A DNA stretch of 64,000 nucleotides from Kaistia defluvii (GCF_026343955.1 NZ_JAPKNI010000006.1:62001-126000), one strand, 5' to 3'. Positions 19,150 to 28,615 are shown, counted from the first letter of the stretch. Numbers and translations are program-made. Notes: a model not told the origin generated them from the letters alone.

Positions 19150-19965
19150 ATGGCAAGCGACGTCGCCCGTTTTGTCGGAGATATTCCGGAGCACTATGAT
19201 CTGGGGCTCGGGCCGGTCCTTTTCCGCGTCGCTGCGGAAGATCTCGCTCGACGCGTCGAGGCGCATAATCCTGCGGTCGTACTGGAGATCGCTGCCGGCA
19301 CCGGCATCTTGTCCCGGCAGCTGCGCGACAGGCTTCCGGCCAGCGTGCGGATCACCATAACGGATCTGAATGCGCCGATGCTGGAGCGGGCGCAGACCAA
19401 GTTCCAGCCCGGCGAACAGGTCGAATTCCAGACCGCCGACGCGATGGTGCTGCCATTCCGCGACAATTCCTTCGACGTCGTGGCCTGCCAGTTCGGAATG
19501 ATGTTCTTTCCGGACAAGGACCGCTGCAATCGCGAGGTGTTTCGCGTCTTGGCGCCCGGCGGCAGCTATCTGTTCAATACGTGGGGGTCTCATGCCGACA
19601 ATCCGTACGGCCGGATCGCGCACGAAACCATCGCCAGCTTCTTCCCCGACGATCCGCCGCAGTTCTACAAGGTGCCGTTTTCCTGTGCCGATGCCGAGCC
19701 GATCCGCGCATCGCTTGCGGCGGCAGGGTTTACCGACATTGAGACGGACTTCATCCGGCGACAGGCTGTCATTCCCGACGCCCATGCCTTTGCGCGCGGA
19801 CTGGTATTCGGCAATCCGACCATCGCCGAGATCCGGGCGCGCGGCGGCGTCGATCCCGACAGGGTCGTCGATGCCTTCGTCGAGGCGCTTCACCGGGAGT
19901 TCGGTGCCGATCCCGGTCTCATGCCCATCAAGACGCTGGTCTTCGAAGCCCGAAAACCGGGCTAG
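19150..19965 (+). CDS. Class I SAM-dependent methyltransferase
   Basis: A 271-residue methyltransferase of the UbiE/Methyltransf_11 type. Motif I is VLEIAAGTGILSRQL, then ITDLNAPMLERA (acidic end of strand 2), FQTADAMVLPFRDNSFDVVACQFG and the later FRVLAPGGSYLFNTW. The substrate is unknown; a small molecule or quinone-like acceptor is more likely than RNA. The ATG at 19150 is preferred because GAAGG lies six bases before it; an upstream ATG at 19096 lacks a site. It is divergent from the ABC-F leader and convergent with smc. Confidence 0.85.
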   Translation: MASDVARFVGDIPEHYDLGLGPVLFRVAAEDLARRVEAHNPAVVLEIAAGTGILSRQLRDRLPASVRITITDLNAPMLERAQTKFQPGEQVEFQTADAMVLPFRDNSFDVVACQFGMMFFPDKDRCNREVFRVLAPGGSYLFNTWGSHADNPYGRIAHETIASFFPDDPPQFYKVPFSCADAEPIRASLAAAGFTDIETDFIRRQAVIPDAHAFARGLVFGNPTIAEIRARGGVDPDRVVDAFVEALHREFGADPGLMPIKTLVFEARKPG

Positions 19966-19980
19966 AACGATCGACCGGGT

Positions 19981-22900
19981 CTATCCCGCCTCGCGGAACT
20001 GCTCGGCCGTTTCAAGGTCGACCGAGACCAGCTGGCTGACGCCGCGTTCGCCCATCGTCACACCGAACAGGCGGTTCATCCGGGCCATCGTGATCGGGTT
20101 GTGGGTGATCGTGACGAAGCGGGTGTCGGTCGTCCGCGCCATCTCGTCCAGCAGGTTGCAGAAGCGCTCGACATTGTGGTCGTCAAGCGGGGCGTCGACC
20201 TCGTCGAGCACGCAGATCGGCGCCGGATTGGTGAGGAACACCGCGAAGATCAGCGCCATCGCCGTCAGCGCCTGCTCGCCGCCGGAAAGCAGCGTCATGG
20301 TCTGCGGCTTCTTGCCGGGCGGGCTGGCCATGATCTCGAGGCCGGCTTCCAGCGGATCGTCGGATTCGGTCAGCTGCAGTTCGGCCGCGCCACCGCCGAA
20401 GAGATGCGTGAACAGCCGCTGGAAGTGACCGTTCACGACGTCGAAAGCGGCGAGCAGCCGTTCGCGGCCCTCGCGGTTCAGGTTGGCAATGCCCTGGCGC
20501 AGCCGGCGGATCGCCTCGATCAGGTCGTCGCGATCCTTGATCAGCGCTTCGCGCCGGCCGGCAACTTCGACGGCCTCTTCGTCGGCGCGCAGATTGACGC
20601 CGCCGAGCTTTTCGCGCTCCTGCCGGAGCCGGTCGAGGCGGGTCTCCAGCTGGCCGAGGTCCGGCATCGGCGCGGAAGCATCGATCTCGGCCAGTTTCAC
20701 CACGTCATGCGGCTCGCAATCCAGGATTTCCAGGATGCGCGCCTCGATCTCGAGCCGGCGCTCCTGGGTCGCCTTCAACCGCTCTTCGCCCCGGCCGCGC
20801 TGCTCGCGCGCCTCGGAAAGCGCCGTCATGGCGTCCTGCGATGCGCGATCGAAGCGAGACAGCGCCTGCTCGCCTTCGCGCAGCGCGTCGGCGGCGTCGC
20901 GCTTGGCCGCCTCCCCCCGGTCGATTTCCGAAAGCAGGGCCCGCCGTTTCTGCTCGATCTCGGCCGGTGCGTCGGCAAGGCCAGCGCGTTCGGTCTCGAT
21001 CTCCTTGCGGCGACCGGCCAGGATGCGGCCCTGGCTCTCGGCGTTGAGGGCGCGTTCCTGCCAGTTCCTGCGTTCCGCCGCCATCGACTCCAGGCGGCGT
21101 CGGCGCACCTCCGACTCCCGCGTCAGGCCATCGGCGGCGGCCCGGGCTTCGGAAAGCGCACCACGCTCCTCGGCGACCGTGCCGCGCAGGATCATGACCT
21201 CCTGCTGCGCCGCGAGAGGGTCGGCGGCGTCGGCGAGCGCGGTTGCGGCGCTGGCGTGCTGGGCTTCGGTCTCGGTGACCGAGGCGACGACGCGCTCGCG
21301 CGATTCCTCCAGCGCCGTGCGCCGGCTGGTCAGGCGGCCGGCCTCGCGCTCGACGGCGGCGAGACGACTGCGCGCATCGTCCAGCGTGCGCTGCGCGGCG
21401 CGGCCGGCCTCGCGCACCATCCGCTCCTGTTCCTGCGCGGTGCGGGCGGCAAGCGCTGCCTGCGCCAATCCGGCCTGGTGTTGCTCCACCTCGGCGCGGG
21501 CACCGATCGCCGCTTCCTGCAGTTCGGCCAGACGGTTGCGGTTGGCGAGGCGCATGGCGGCGGCCGTCGGCGCCTCGGCGGTGGCGACATAGCCGTCCCA
21601 GCGCCAGAGATCGCCCTCGCGGGAAACAAGAAGCTGGCCGGTCTTCAACGATTTCTGCAGCGCCGGGCCATCGGCGCGGGCGACCAGCCCGGTCTGGGCC
21701 AGCGCGCGGGCCAGCACGTCGGGCGCCTTGACCTTGGCGGCAAGCTGCTGCGCGCCGGCGGGGAGGGCGGGGTCGTCGCCCAGCGCCGCGACATCGCGCC
21801 AGTGCGCGACCATGGCGAGGTCGTCCGAAGCGTCCAGCGCATCGCCGAAGGCGGCCGCCAGCGCCGCCTCGAAACCCTTGGCGACGGAGAGCGTGTCGAG
21901 CAGGGGCGGGCGCTTGCCGGCCGGCGCCCCGGATCCCAATATCTTGGCCAGCGTTCGCGCTTCCGTCTCGATGCCCGAAAGCGCGCGCTCGGCTTCCGCC
22001 AGCGGCGCACGGGCGGCGGTCTCGCTGTCGCGGGCCTGCGCCGTCAGGCGCTCGGCCGCCTGGGCCTGGGCGTCGGCCTCCGCGACGGCGGCCTCGCCGG
22101 CGGCGACGGCTGCCTGCGCCGGGACGACGCCCGGCAAGGCGGCGATCTGGCTGACCAGCGCCGTCAGTTCCCGGTCGACTTCCGCAAGCTGGTTGCGGGC
22201 GCGGGCGGTGCGCTCGCCGGTCTCGCGATGCGCGCGCTCCAGTTCGGATTTTCGCGCCGCGATCGCGGCATGGGCGGCGGTCGCCTCGGCGAGCTTGCGC
22301 TCCGTCTCGGCGAGCCGGGCCTCGGCGAGGCCGCGCGCCTCGTTGGCCGAAGCCTGCTTGCCGACAGCCTCGGCGTCCTCGGCCCGGAGCGTCTGCTCCT
22401 CCGCGTCCAGCCGGGCCAGGATATCCGCGTTCTCCCGCACCATGCGCTCTTCGCGAAGAATGTCCTCGTTGAGCTGGGCGAGGCGGCGATCGAGGTCGAC
22501 CAGCCGCTCCTTCATCCGCTTTTCGTCGGCGTCGAGCGCGTCGCGGGCGAGTGTCAGGCGCTGCAGCGCCGCCGCGGATCCGGCCTCTGCCTCGCGCAGC
22601 GCCGGCAGCTTGCTGGCGGCGACGGCCTGGTCGCGGGCCGCGCGAGCCTGCGCCTCGCTGCGGGCCACCACGGTTTCGCCCGCCGCCTGCAGCGCCGTTT
22701 CCGCGTCGCGCATCTGCACGGCGGCGGCGAGCATGCGCAGGTAAAGGACGGTCGCTTCCGTCTTGCGGATATCGGCGGAAAGGTTGCGGTAGCGGTTGGC
22801 CTGCCGCGCCTGGCGCTTCAACGCCTCGAGTTGGTTCTCGAGCTCGGAGAGCACGTCTTCCAGCCGCTCCAGGTTCTGCTCGGCGGCGCGCAGGCGAAGC

Positions 22901-23442
22901 TCGGCCTCGTTGCGGCGGGAATAGAGCCCGGAAATGCCGGCCGCCTCTTCGAGCACCGCGCGGCGTGCCTGCGGCTTGGCCGAGATCAGCTCGCCGATGC
23001 GGCCCTGGCCCACCATGGCCGGAGAGCGGGCGCCGGTCGAGGCGTCGGCGAACAGCAGCTGCACGTCGCGGGCGCGGACGTCCTTGCCGTTGATCTTGTA
23101 GACCGAGCCCGATTCGCGCTCGATCCGACGCGTCACTTCCAGGATGTCGGCATCGTTGAAGGCGGCCGGCGCCATCCGGTCCTGATTGTCTACGACGAGC
23201 GTAACTTCGGCGGTGTTGCGCGCCGGGCGCTTGCCGCTGCCGGCGAAGATGACGTCGTCCATGCCGGACGCGCGCATGTTCTTGTACGAGCTCTCGCCCA
23301 TCACCCAGCGTAGCGCTTCGACGAGATTGGATTTTCCACAGCCGTTCGGGCCGACCACGCCGGTCAGCCCCGGCTCGATCAGGAAATCGGTGCCTTCGAC
23401 AAAGGACTTGAAGCCGTGGACGCGGAGCCGCGTGAATTTCAT
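19981..23442 (-). CDS. smc: Chromosome segregation protein SMC
   Basis: A 1153-residue SMC ATPase. The Walker A GPNGCGKSNLVEALRWVMGE is at the N-terminus, two long Ala/Glu/Arg-rich coiled coils flank a hinge near residues 500-650, and the C-terminus carries the signature LLSGGEQALTAMALIFA and Walker B CVLDEVDAPLDDHN. With ScpA and ScpB (not in the window) it compacts and organises the chromosome. The ATG at 23442 (MKFTRLRVHGFKSFVEG) is the canonical SMC start. It follows dsbA and dciA in the same direction, the usual order in Rhizobiales, but a terminator-like hairpin stands between dsbA and smc. Confidence 0.97.
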   Translation of the reverse strand: MKFTRLRVHGFKSFVEGTDFLIEPGLTGVVGPNGCGKSNLVEALRWVMGESSYKNMRASGMDDVIFAGSGKRPARNTAEVTLVVDNQDRMAPAAFNDADILEVTRRIERESGSVYKINGKDVRARDVQLLFADASTGARSPAMVGQGRIGELISAKPQARRAVLEEAAGISGLYSRRNEAELRLRAAEQNLERLEDVLSELENQLEALKRQARQANRYRNLSADIRKTEATVLYLRMLAAAVQMRDAETALQAAGETVVARSEAQARAARDQAVAASKLPALREAEAGSAAALQRLTLARDALDADEKRMKERLVDLDRRLAQLNEDILREERMVRENADILARLDAEEQTLRAEDAEAVGKQASANEARGLAEARLAETERKLAEATAAHAAIAARKSELERAHRETGERTARARNQLAEVDRELTALVSQIAALPGVVPAQAAVAAGEAAVAEADAQAQAAERLTAQARDSETAARAPLAEAERALSGIETEARTLAKILGSGAPAGKRPPLLDTLSVAKGFEAALAAAFGDALDASDDLAMVAHWRDVAALGDDPALPAGAQQLAAKVKAPDVLARALAQTGLVARADGPALQKSLKTGQLLVSREGDLWRWDGYVATAEAPTAAAMRLANRNRLAELQEAAIGARAEVEQHQAGLAQAALAARTAQEQERMVREAGRAAQRTLDDARSRLAAVEREAGRLTSRRTALEESRERVVASVTETEAQHASAATALADAADPLAAQQEVMILRGTVAEERGALSEARAAADGLTRESEVRRRRLESMAAERRNWQERALNAESQGRILAGRRKEIETERAGLADAPAEIEQKRRALLSEIDRGEAAKRDAADALREGEQALSRFDRASQDAMTALSEAREQRGRGEERLKATQERRLEIEARILEILDCEPHDVVKLAEIDASAPMPDLGQLETRLDRLRQEREKLGGVNLRADEEAVEVAGRREALIKDRDDLIEAIRRLRQGIANLNREGRERLLAAFDVVNGHFQRLFTHLFGGGAAELQLTESDDPLEAGLEIMASPPGKKPQTMTLLSGGEQALTAMALIFAVFLTNPAPICVLDEVDAPLDDHNVERFCNLLDEMARTTDTRFVTITHNPITMARMNRLFGVTMGERGVSQLVSVDLETAEQFREAG

Positions 23443-23510
23443 GACGCGGTACCGGGCCTGGAGGGGAGGGGCTGCGAGCGGAGGGACGGCAAGCGGAACA
23501 ACTGCATAGC

Positions 23511-23536
23511 AAAAGCCCTCCCAGGGTCGAGAGGGC
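23511..23536 (-). terminator. Rho-independent terminator of the dsbA-like gene
   Basis: On the minus strand a 6-bp stem, gccctc / gagggc, with a 10-base loop is followed directly by TTTT (23514-23511). It sits about 85 bp past the dsbA-like stop and 70 bp before smc. Confidence 0.65.
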
Positions 23537-23619
23537 CGATCGTCGGGACAGACAGAAAGGAAGGCTCGCAAGGGCGCCAGCGCGCCCTCGCGAGACCGGA
23601 TACGGTCCGGTGCCGCCGG

Positions 23620-24258
23620 TCAGCCGGCCAGCAGCTTGTCCATTTCCTCGATCGAGAGAGCACCCGGATGCCTGGACCCGTTGATGAAGAAGGTCGGGGT
23701 AGAATTGACGCCGAACTCGTTCGCACCGCGTTCCTTGACCGCGTTCACCGCATCGAGCAGGGCCTGGTTCTTCAGGGTGAGCTCGAAGGTCTCTTGCGTG
23801 AAGCCGACCTGCTTGGCGAGGTCGAGCAGGGCGGGAACCGGGTTCTCGACGAAAGCCCACTTCTCCTGCTGGTCGAACAGCAGGTCGACCATCGGGAAGA
23901 AGTTATCGTTGGGGGCGGAATGCGCCAGCATGATCGCGGCGGTGGCCAGCGGATCGAGCGGGAAATCCCGCATGATGAAGTGGACCTTGCCCGTGTCGAT
24001 GTACTTTTCCTTGAAGGGCTTCCAGGTCGTGTCGTGGAAATGCTTGCAGTGCGAGCAGGTCAGCGACATGTACTCGACGACCGTGATGGGAGCCTTGGGA
24101 TCGCCCATCATGTTGTCGCCAAGCGGGCCCGGCTTCAGCAACGCTGCGAGGTCGACCGTGTCCGCGGCCTGGGCCGAAGCCGGCAGCATCGAAACGGCGC
24201 CGATGGCGAGAACGCCGACACCAGCCTGGCCGAGAAACTGTCTGCGATTGAACTTCAA
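23620..24258 (-). CDS. DsbA-like thiol:disulfide oxidoreductase, probably Tat-exported
   Basis: About 212 residues. The N-terminus MKFNRRQFLGQAGVGVLAIG carries a twin-arginine-like signal. The thioredoxin-fold domain follows, with active site CSHC in YMSLTCSHCKHFHD and the cis-Pro loop in VNSTPTFFING. It belongs to the DsbA/thioredoxin_4 group and should oxidise or isomerise disulfides in periplasmic proteins. I chose the TTG at 24258, with AAGGAG about ten bases upstream and a short n-region; an ATG at 24291 is the alternative. It sits between dciA and smc. Confidence 0.85.
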   Translation of the reverse strand: MKFNRRQFLGQAGVGVLAIGAVSMLPASAQAADTVDLAALLKPGPLGDNMMGDPKAPITVVEYMSLTCSHCKHFHDTTWKPFKEKYIDTGKVHFIMRDFPLDPLATAAIMLAHSAPNDNFFPMVDLLFDQQEKWAFVENPVPALLDLAKQVGFTQETFELTLKNQALLDAVNAVKERGANEFGVNSTPTFFINGSRHPGALSIEEMDKLLAG

Positions 24259-24395
24259 GATCCTGCATCTCCTTTTGCCCCGGCGCTGCAATGGCGTCCG
24301 GACAGCGGAACGAATGACACGCTTGGCGGGAAACCTACCACATCAAATGTGGCGTTTCTCGTTAAGTTGAACACGCCGGCCCTTGCCCGCGCGGC

Positions 24396-24902
24396 TCAGG
24401 ACCGCCGGGAGGCGCCATAGACGCCGCGACCCAGGCGCTCGAGCGCCTGGCGCAATCCCTCGCTCTCCACCGAGGCAACGGTGTCGACGACGCGGGCTTC
24501 ATCGGCTTTGGAAAGCGGGGCGGGCGCCACCGTGGCCTTGCGCGGTGTCGCGACGACGCCCTGCACGATCTTGAGCTGCGACACGGCTCCGAAACCGAGA
24601 AAGCCGTTGATCCGGTCGAGAATCACGCCGGTCTCGTGCTGCAGATAGATCGCCATGCCCGAATCGACCCGGATGACCAGCGTCGCGCCGGCCGGCGCCT
24701 TGGCCTGGTCGCGCCGCGGCCAGGTGATCTTTTCCGGCATTGTGGTCGTGGCGTAGCGCGGACCGACAATGTCGGCCCAGGACGAGATCAGGTCGGCCGT
24801 GGCGAAGCCGCGCTTGGCGCAGACCGGGGCTATCACGCTGCCGATCAGCGCGCCGATCGATCGCGGCCCGCGGTTGACCTTGGGGTTGGTGTTGTCGCTC
24901 AT
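24396..24902 (-). CDS. dciA: DUF721 / DciA-like protein
   Basis: A 168-residue protein with the DUF721 core (LISSWADIVGPRYATTTMPE, then TLVIRVDSGMAIYLQHETG). DUF721 includes DciA, the widespread loader of the replicative helicase DnaB in bacteria without DnaC. Here the domain is followed by a roughly 50-residue charged tail. It is first in the dciA-dsbA-smc run. The replication role is inferred from the family, not shown here. Confidence 0.8.
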   Translation of the reverse strand: MSDNTNPKVNRGPRSIGALIGSVIAPVCAKRGFATADLISSWADIVGPRYATTTMPEKITWPRRDQAKAPAGATLVIRVDSGMAIYLQHETGVILDRINGFLGFGAVSQLKIVQGVVATPRKATVAPAPLSKADEARVVDTVASVESEGLRQALERLGRGVYGASRRS

Positions 24903-25037
24903 GGTCGTCTTGTCGCACGATGCTGGGGCGCTGTGAACGTACCGCCCGTCAGGGATTCGCTGATTCCGTGAAAACGTCTCAGCGACGATTTGATTAATGT
25001 CAATGAAATCAATATCTTACGAATAGGTTCCGGCTTC

Positions 25038-25066
25038 TTGACACGGGTAGGAGGCGTCACTATGGT
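25038..25066 (+). promoter_or_regulatory. Sigma-70 promoter of the atp (F0) operon
   Basis: A perfect TTGACA (25038-25043), a 17-base spacer and TATGGT (25061-25066) lie about 65 bp before atpI. This is the strongest promoter-like sequence in the window and fits a highly expressed operon. Confidence 0.75.
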
Positions 25067-25131
25067 GCGCGCGGTTTCGGGGCGGTAATAAGCTTTGTGA
25101 GGCTTTCTCGGTACTTGGCAAGGATGACGCG

Positions 25132-25524
25132 ATGAGCGACACGGGTTCGCCGAGTGACGAAGAGAAGATCAGGCGGATGGCCGAGGACGAAGCCGCGCTG
25201 TCGGCGAGGCTGCGGGCGCTGAGTCAGAAGCTGGATAAGGCCTCTGAGGAAGCGAAGGCAGCCGAACGGGCTCAGCCATCGAACGAAGTCAATGCGCAGG
25301 GCATGCGCCTGGCGTTTCGGATCGTTGGAGAGTTCGTCTCGGGCGTGCTGGTCGGTGCCGGACTTGGCTGGTTGTTCGACCGCTGGCTTGGTACGTCCCC
25401 CTGGGGGATGATCGTGCTCTTGCTGCTTGGGTTCGTCGCGGGCGTCCTGAACGTCTTGCGCGCGGTCGGCAAGGTTGCGCCGCCGGAAGCCCGGCAGGTG
25501 TCGAGCCGGGCTAAGAAGAAGTAG
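25132..25524 (+). CDS. atpI: F0F1 ATP synthase assembly protein AtpI
   Basis: 130 residues: a charged, helical N-terminal 60 residues, then two transmembrane helices (IVGEFVSGVLVGAGLGWLFD and GMIVLLLLGFVAGVLNVL) and a basic tail. This matches alphaproteobacterial AtpI, which helps assemble the c-ring. It is the first gene of the F0 operon, 58 bp before atpB and just after a strong promoter. Confidence 0.92.
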   Translation: MSDTGSPSDEEKIRRMAEDEAALSARLRALSQKLDKASEEAKAAERAQPSNEVNAQGMRLAFRIVGEFVSGVLVGAGLGWLFDRWLGTSPWGMIVLLLLGFVAGVLNVLRAVGKVAPPEARQVSSRAKKK

Positions 25525-25582
25525 GTATCCATAGGGTCGCGGCACTGGCCGCGATCAGACTCAGGCGAAGAAGGCGGGCTCG

Positions 25583-26335
25583 GTGGCTAACGATCCGATC
25601 CATCAGTTTCACATTCAGGAATATTTCCCGCTCGGCCAGTTCGGCGGAATGGAATTCCATTTCACCAACTCCGCCTTCGCCATGGGGGCGACGGTCGCCA
25701 TCGTGACGGGTTTCCTCCTGCTCGCCACGTCGAAGGCGAGCCTGGTCCCGGGGCGGCTGCAGTCGGTCGCCGAAATGGCCTATGAATTCGTTGCCAGCAC
25801 GCTCCGATCGAGCGCTGGCAAGGAGGGGATGCGGTTCTTCCCTCTCGTGTTCTCGCTGTTCATGTTCATCCTGGTGGCGAACTTCTTCGGAATGTTCCCC
25901 TATTTCATGACGGCGACCAGCCAGATCATCGTGACCTTCGCCCTGGCGATGACGGTCATGCTGACCGTGGTTGTCTATGGCTTCATGCGCCATGGCTTCG
26001 GCTTCCTCGGCCTGTTCGTGCCGCATGGCGTTCCGATGGCGGTGGTGCCGCTGGTGTCGGCGATCGAGGTCATCTCGTTCCTGTCCCGCCCGATCAGCCT
26101 CTCGGTTCGTCTCTTCGGCAACATGCTTGCCGGTCACATCACGCTCAAAGTCTTTGCCGGTTTCGTTGCCAGCATGGCCTCGCTCGGCGCCATTGGCGTC
26201 GGCGGCGCGATCCTGCCGCTGGTCATGACGGTCGGCCTGACGGCACTCGAATTCCTGGTGGCATTCCTCCAGGCCTACATCTTCACGGTCCTTACCTGCA
26301 TGTATCTGAACGACGCCCTCCATCCCGGGCATTGA
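25583..26335 (+). CDS. atpB: F0 ATP synthase subunit a
   Basis: A 250-residue membrane protein forming the proton half-channels next to the c-ring. The essential Arg lies in [20 protein letters not shown] in the penultimate helix pair, and five to six hydrophobic segments are visible. It starts with GTG; GGCGAAGAAGGCGGG upstream supports it. It lies between atpI and atpE as expected. Confidence 0.97.
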   Translation: MANDPIHQFHIQEYFPLGQFGGMEFHFTNSAFAMGATVAIVTGFLLLATSKASLVPGRLQSVAEMAYEFVASTLRSSAGKEGMRFFPLVFSLFMFILVANFFGMFPYFMTATSQIIVTFALAMTVMLTVVVYGFMRHGFGFLGLFVPHGVPMAVVPLVSAIEVISFLSRPISLSVRLFGNMLAGHITLKVFAGFVASMASLGAIGVGGAILPLVMTVGLTALEFLVAFLQAYIFTVLTCMYLNDALHPGH

Positions 26336-26397
26336 TCAGCAGGTCGGCGAAGGTACACGTTCTTCCAACCCGAAATTACGACTTCAAGGAGCATAAA

Positions 26398-26625
26398 ATG
26401 GAAGCGGAAGCTGCAAAGTTCATCGGTGCTGGTCTTGCCTGCTTCGGCATGGCCGGAACGGCTCTCGCCCTCGGCAACATCTTCTCGAGCTACCTGACGG
26501 GCGCGCTGCGCAATCCGTCGGCTGCTGACGGCCAGTTCGGTCGCCTCATCCTCGGCTTCGCCGTGACGGAAGCGCTCGGCATCTTCTCGCTGCTCGTCGC
26601 TCTGCTCCTGCTCTTCGTGGTCTGA
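26398..26625 (+). CDS. atpE: F0 ATP synthase subunit c
   Basis: A 75-residue hairpin of two transmembrane helices. Helix 1 is Gly/Ala-rich (FIGAGLACFGMAGTALALG) and helix 2 carries the ion-binding Glu in GFAVTEALGIFSLLVAL. The polar loop YLTGALRNPSA contacts the F1 stalk. A perfect AAGGAG stands six bases before the ATG, the best ribosome site in the operon, as suits the subunit needed in most copies. Two hairpins follow the gene. Confidence 0.97.
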   Translation: MEAEAAKFIGAGLACFGMAGTALALGNIFSSYLTGALRNPSAADGQFGRLILGFAVTEALGIFSLLVALLLLFVV

Positions 26626-26633
26626 TCCCGTCA

Positions 26634-26651
26634 GGCCGTCTTCGGGCGGCC
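26634..26651 (+). terminator. UUCG-loop hairpin just after atpE
   Basis: ggccgtc-TTCG-ggcggcc is a 7-bp stem (one G-T pair) closed by the very stable UUCG tetraloop, nine bases past the atpE stop. It probably protects the 3' end of the atpE mRNA rather than ending transcription. Confidence 0.6.
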
Positions 26652-26662
26652 GGGTGAAGCCT

Positions 26663-26700
26663 CATGCGGCGGCCTCGTGCCGTCGCATGTGTTTTAGTTT
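26663..26700 (+). terminator. Attenuator/terminator hairpin between atpE and atpF'
   Basis: An 11-bp stem with one G-T pair and a 5-base loop (26663-26689) is followed by tgttttagttt. It has the form of an intrinsic terminator but lies inside the operon, 18 bp before the chosen start of b'. Partial termination here would favour atpE mRNA over downstream subunits. Confidence 0.55.
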
Positions 26701-26717
26701 ACGATCTGGGGTCTTCG

Positions 26718-27329
26718 ATGACTTGGTTCATCTCGCCTGCCCACGCACAGGACGCCGCGCCCGCGCCGGCGCCTGCCGTCGTTCCGCCGGCGCCGACTGA
26801 GACACATACCGAGGTCGGGCACGAGGCAGGGGTGAAGGCGCCGTTCCCACCCTTCGACACGCAGAAGTACCCGTCGCAGATCCTTTGGTATGTGATCTTC
26901 TTCGGCCTGCTCTATCTGCTGATGAAGCGCTTCCTGGTGCCGCGGCTCAGCACCATCGTCGAGGGCCGCGCAGCGCGGATCTCGGGCGACATGGAAGAAG
27001 CCCAGCGCCTTCGTGTCGAGTCCGACAAGGCACTTGGCACCTACGAGAAGGCGCTGGCTGACGCCCGCACGGCTGCCCACGCCATCGCGCAGGCCGGCAC
27101 GGACGAGGCGAAGGCCGCCGCCGTCAAGCAGCGTGCCGATATCGAGTCCTCGCTCAGCGCGAAGCTCGAGGAAGCCGAAGCGCGGATCGGCGAGATCAAG
27201 GCCAAGGCTCTTGGTGACGTCGGTGCGATCGCCGAGGAAACCGCCGCTGCCGTTGTCGCGGCGCTTTCGGGCCAGCAGCCGAGCTCGGACGAGGTGGCAG
27301 CCGCCGTCTCTTCCGTGTCGTCGAAGTAA
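26718..27329 (+). CDS. atpF': F0 ATP synthase subunit b'
   Basis: 203 residues. A Pro/Ala-rich N-terminal stretch, one membrane helix (QILWYVIFFGLLYLLMKRF) and a long charged helix (about residues 90-195) form half of the b/b' stator. The ATG at 26718 is preferred because upstream codons overlap the attenuator hairpin. It is paired with atpF 11 bp downstream, the duplicated-and-diverged b arrangement of alphaproteobacteria and phototrophs. Confidence 0.93.
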   Translation: MTWFISPAHAQDAAPAPAPAVVPPAPTETHTEVGHEAGVKAPFPPFDTQKYPSQILWYVIFFGLLYLLMKRFLVPRLSTIVEGRAARISGDMEEAQRLRVESDKALGTYEKALADARTAAHAIAQAGTDEAKAAAVKQRADIESSLSAKLEEAEARIGEIKAKALGDVGAIAEETAAAVVAALSGQQPSSDEVAAAVSSVSSK

Positions 27330-27340
27330 GGGGCAGGACC

Positions 27341-27826
27341 ATGCATATCGATGCTTCCTTTTTCGCCCTTGTCGGCCTGATCCTTTTCTTCGTGCTGCTG
27401 GCTTTCGTCGGCGTGCACACGAGCATCGGCAAGGCGCTCGACAAGCGGTCCGAGAGCATTGCCAAGGACCTGGACGACGCCAAGCGTCTCCGTGAGGAAG
27501 CGGCGGCTCTGCTCGCCGACTACCAGAAGCGGGCGCGCGAGGCCGAGGCCGAGGCTCAGACCATCGTCGAGAAGGCCCGTCGCGAAGCCGCGGCGCTGGC
27601 CGATGAGGCGAAGGTCCAGATGGAAGATTACGTCACGCGCCGCACCAAGATGGCCGAGGACAAGATCACCCAGGCCGAGCATCAGGCTCTGCAGGAAGTG
27701 AAGGCGCTTTCTGCCGATGTCGCGATTGCGGCCGCCGAGAAGATCCTGTCGGCCAAGCTCAAGGGCGCGGCCGGCGCCGATATGGTTGCCTCGTCGATCG
27801 CCGACGTGAAGAACCGCCTGAACTAG
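27341..27826 (+). CDS. atpF: F0 ATP synthase subunit b
   Basis: 161 residues: an N-terminal membrane helix ([19 protein letters not shown]), then a long Ala/Glu/Lys/Arg coiled-coil that makes the peripheral stalk with b'. It is last in the F0 operon. Its stop overlaps the stop of the convergent rnhB by four bases (CTAG), so there is no room for a separate terminator. The F1 genes are elsewhere, as usual in this class. Confidence 0.95.
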   Translation: MHIDASFFALVGLILFFVLLAFVGVHTSIGKALDKRSESIAKDLDDAKRLREEAAALLADYQKRAREAEAEAQTIVEKARREAAALADEAKVQMEDYVTRRTKMAEDKITQAEHQALQEVKALSADVAIAAAEKILSAKLKGAAGADMVASSIADVKNRLN

Positions 27827-28533
27827 ACGAGGACTTCCTCGTTGAGACAGTCAACGCCGTCGGCTCTGCCGGCGGCGTTTTCGTTTGCGAGCGCGGCGCG
27901 CACCGGCGCGAAGCTGGTGCGGTGCAGCGGGCAGGCGCCCAGCCTGGCCAGCGCGGCGAGGTGAACCGCCGTGCCGTAGCCGACATGGCGCTCGAAACCG
28001 TAATCGGGATAATGCGCGGCCGCGCGGATCATCATCCGGTCGCGCGAGACCTTGGCGACGATCGAGGCGGCCGCGATCGACACGGAGCGGCCGTCGCCCT
28101 TGACGAATGCCTCACCGCGGCAAGAGAGGCCGGGCGGCACATCAATGCCGTCGACGATGACGTGATCGGCGACATGCGACAGGCCATTTACCGCGCGGGC
28201 CATCGCCCAGAGCGTTGCCTGGCGGATGTTGGTCGTATCGATGCGGAGCACGGAGGCCGCGACCACGGAGACATGCGCCGTGGCCATGATCTGCTCGAAA
28301 AGCGCTTCGCGCGCCGCGGGTGTCAGCTTCTTCGAATCATTCAGCCCGTCCGGAATCCGCCTGGGATCGAGGATGACCGCGGCCGCCACCACCGGCCCGG
28401 CGAGCGGGCCACGCCCGACCTCATCGACGCCGGCGATGGCCTTGTGCCCGGCCCGGCGCAGGCGTCGTTCGATCGCGTCGGTTGGGACCGGCGGAAGTTC
28501 GAACAGAAGCTGTGATTCGGATGCGCGTGCCAT
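27823..28533 (-). CDS. rnhB: Ribonuclease HII
   Basis: 236 residues. RNase HII removes single ribonucleotides and RNA primers from DNA. The four metal-binding acids are visible: Asp-Glu in [14 protein letters not shown], Asp in [10 protein letters not shown], and Asp in [12 protein letters not shown]. The ATG at 28533 gives the usual short N-terminus before [10 protein letters not shown]; a GTG at 28581 would add 16 residues and neither has a clear ribosome site. It is convergent with atpF. Confidence 0.94.
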   Translation of the reverse strand: MARASESQLLFELPPVPTDAIERRLRRAGHKAIAGVDEVGRGPLAGPVVAAAVILDPRRIPDGLNDSKKLTPAAREALFEQIMATAHVSVVAASVLRIDTTNIRQATLWAMARAVNGLSHVADHVIVDGIDVPPGLSCRGEAFVKGDGRSVSIAAASIVAKVSRDRMMIRAAAHYPDYGFERHVGYGTAVHLAALARLGACPLHRTSFAPVRAALANENAAGRADGVDCLNEEVLV

Positions 28534-28615
28534 TTCGGCAAAATCCCCGACGCTGGGGTTGAATGCAAGCGTGGCCGGCACCGAGCCAGACGGGGGGATG
28601 CGTCAGGGTCGAATG

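Noticed and set aside
20101-23313. A 1070-codon open frame opposite smc, and a 1051-codon frame at 20705-23860
   Set aside because: Arg/Gly/Ala-dominated translations without motifs lying over the clearly real SMC coding frame; they are by-products of high GC at third codon positions.
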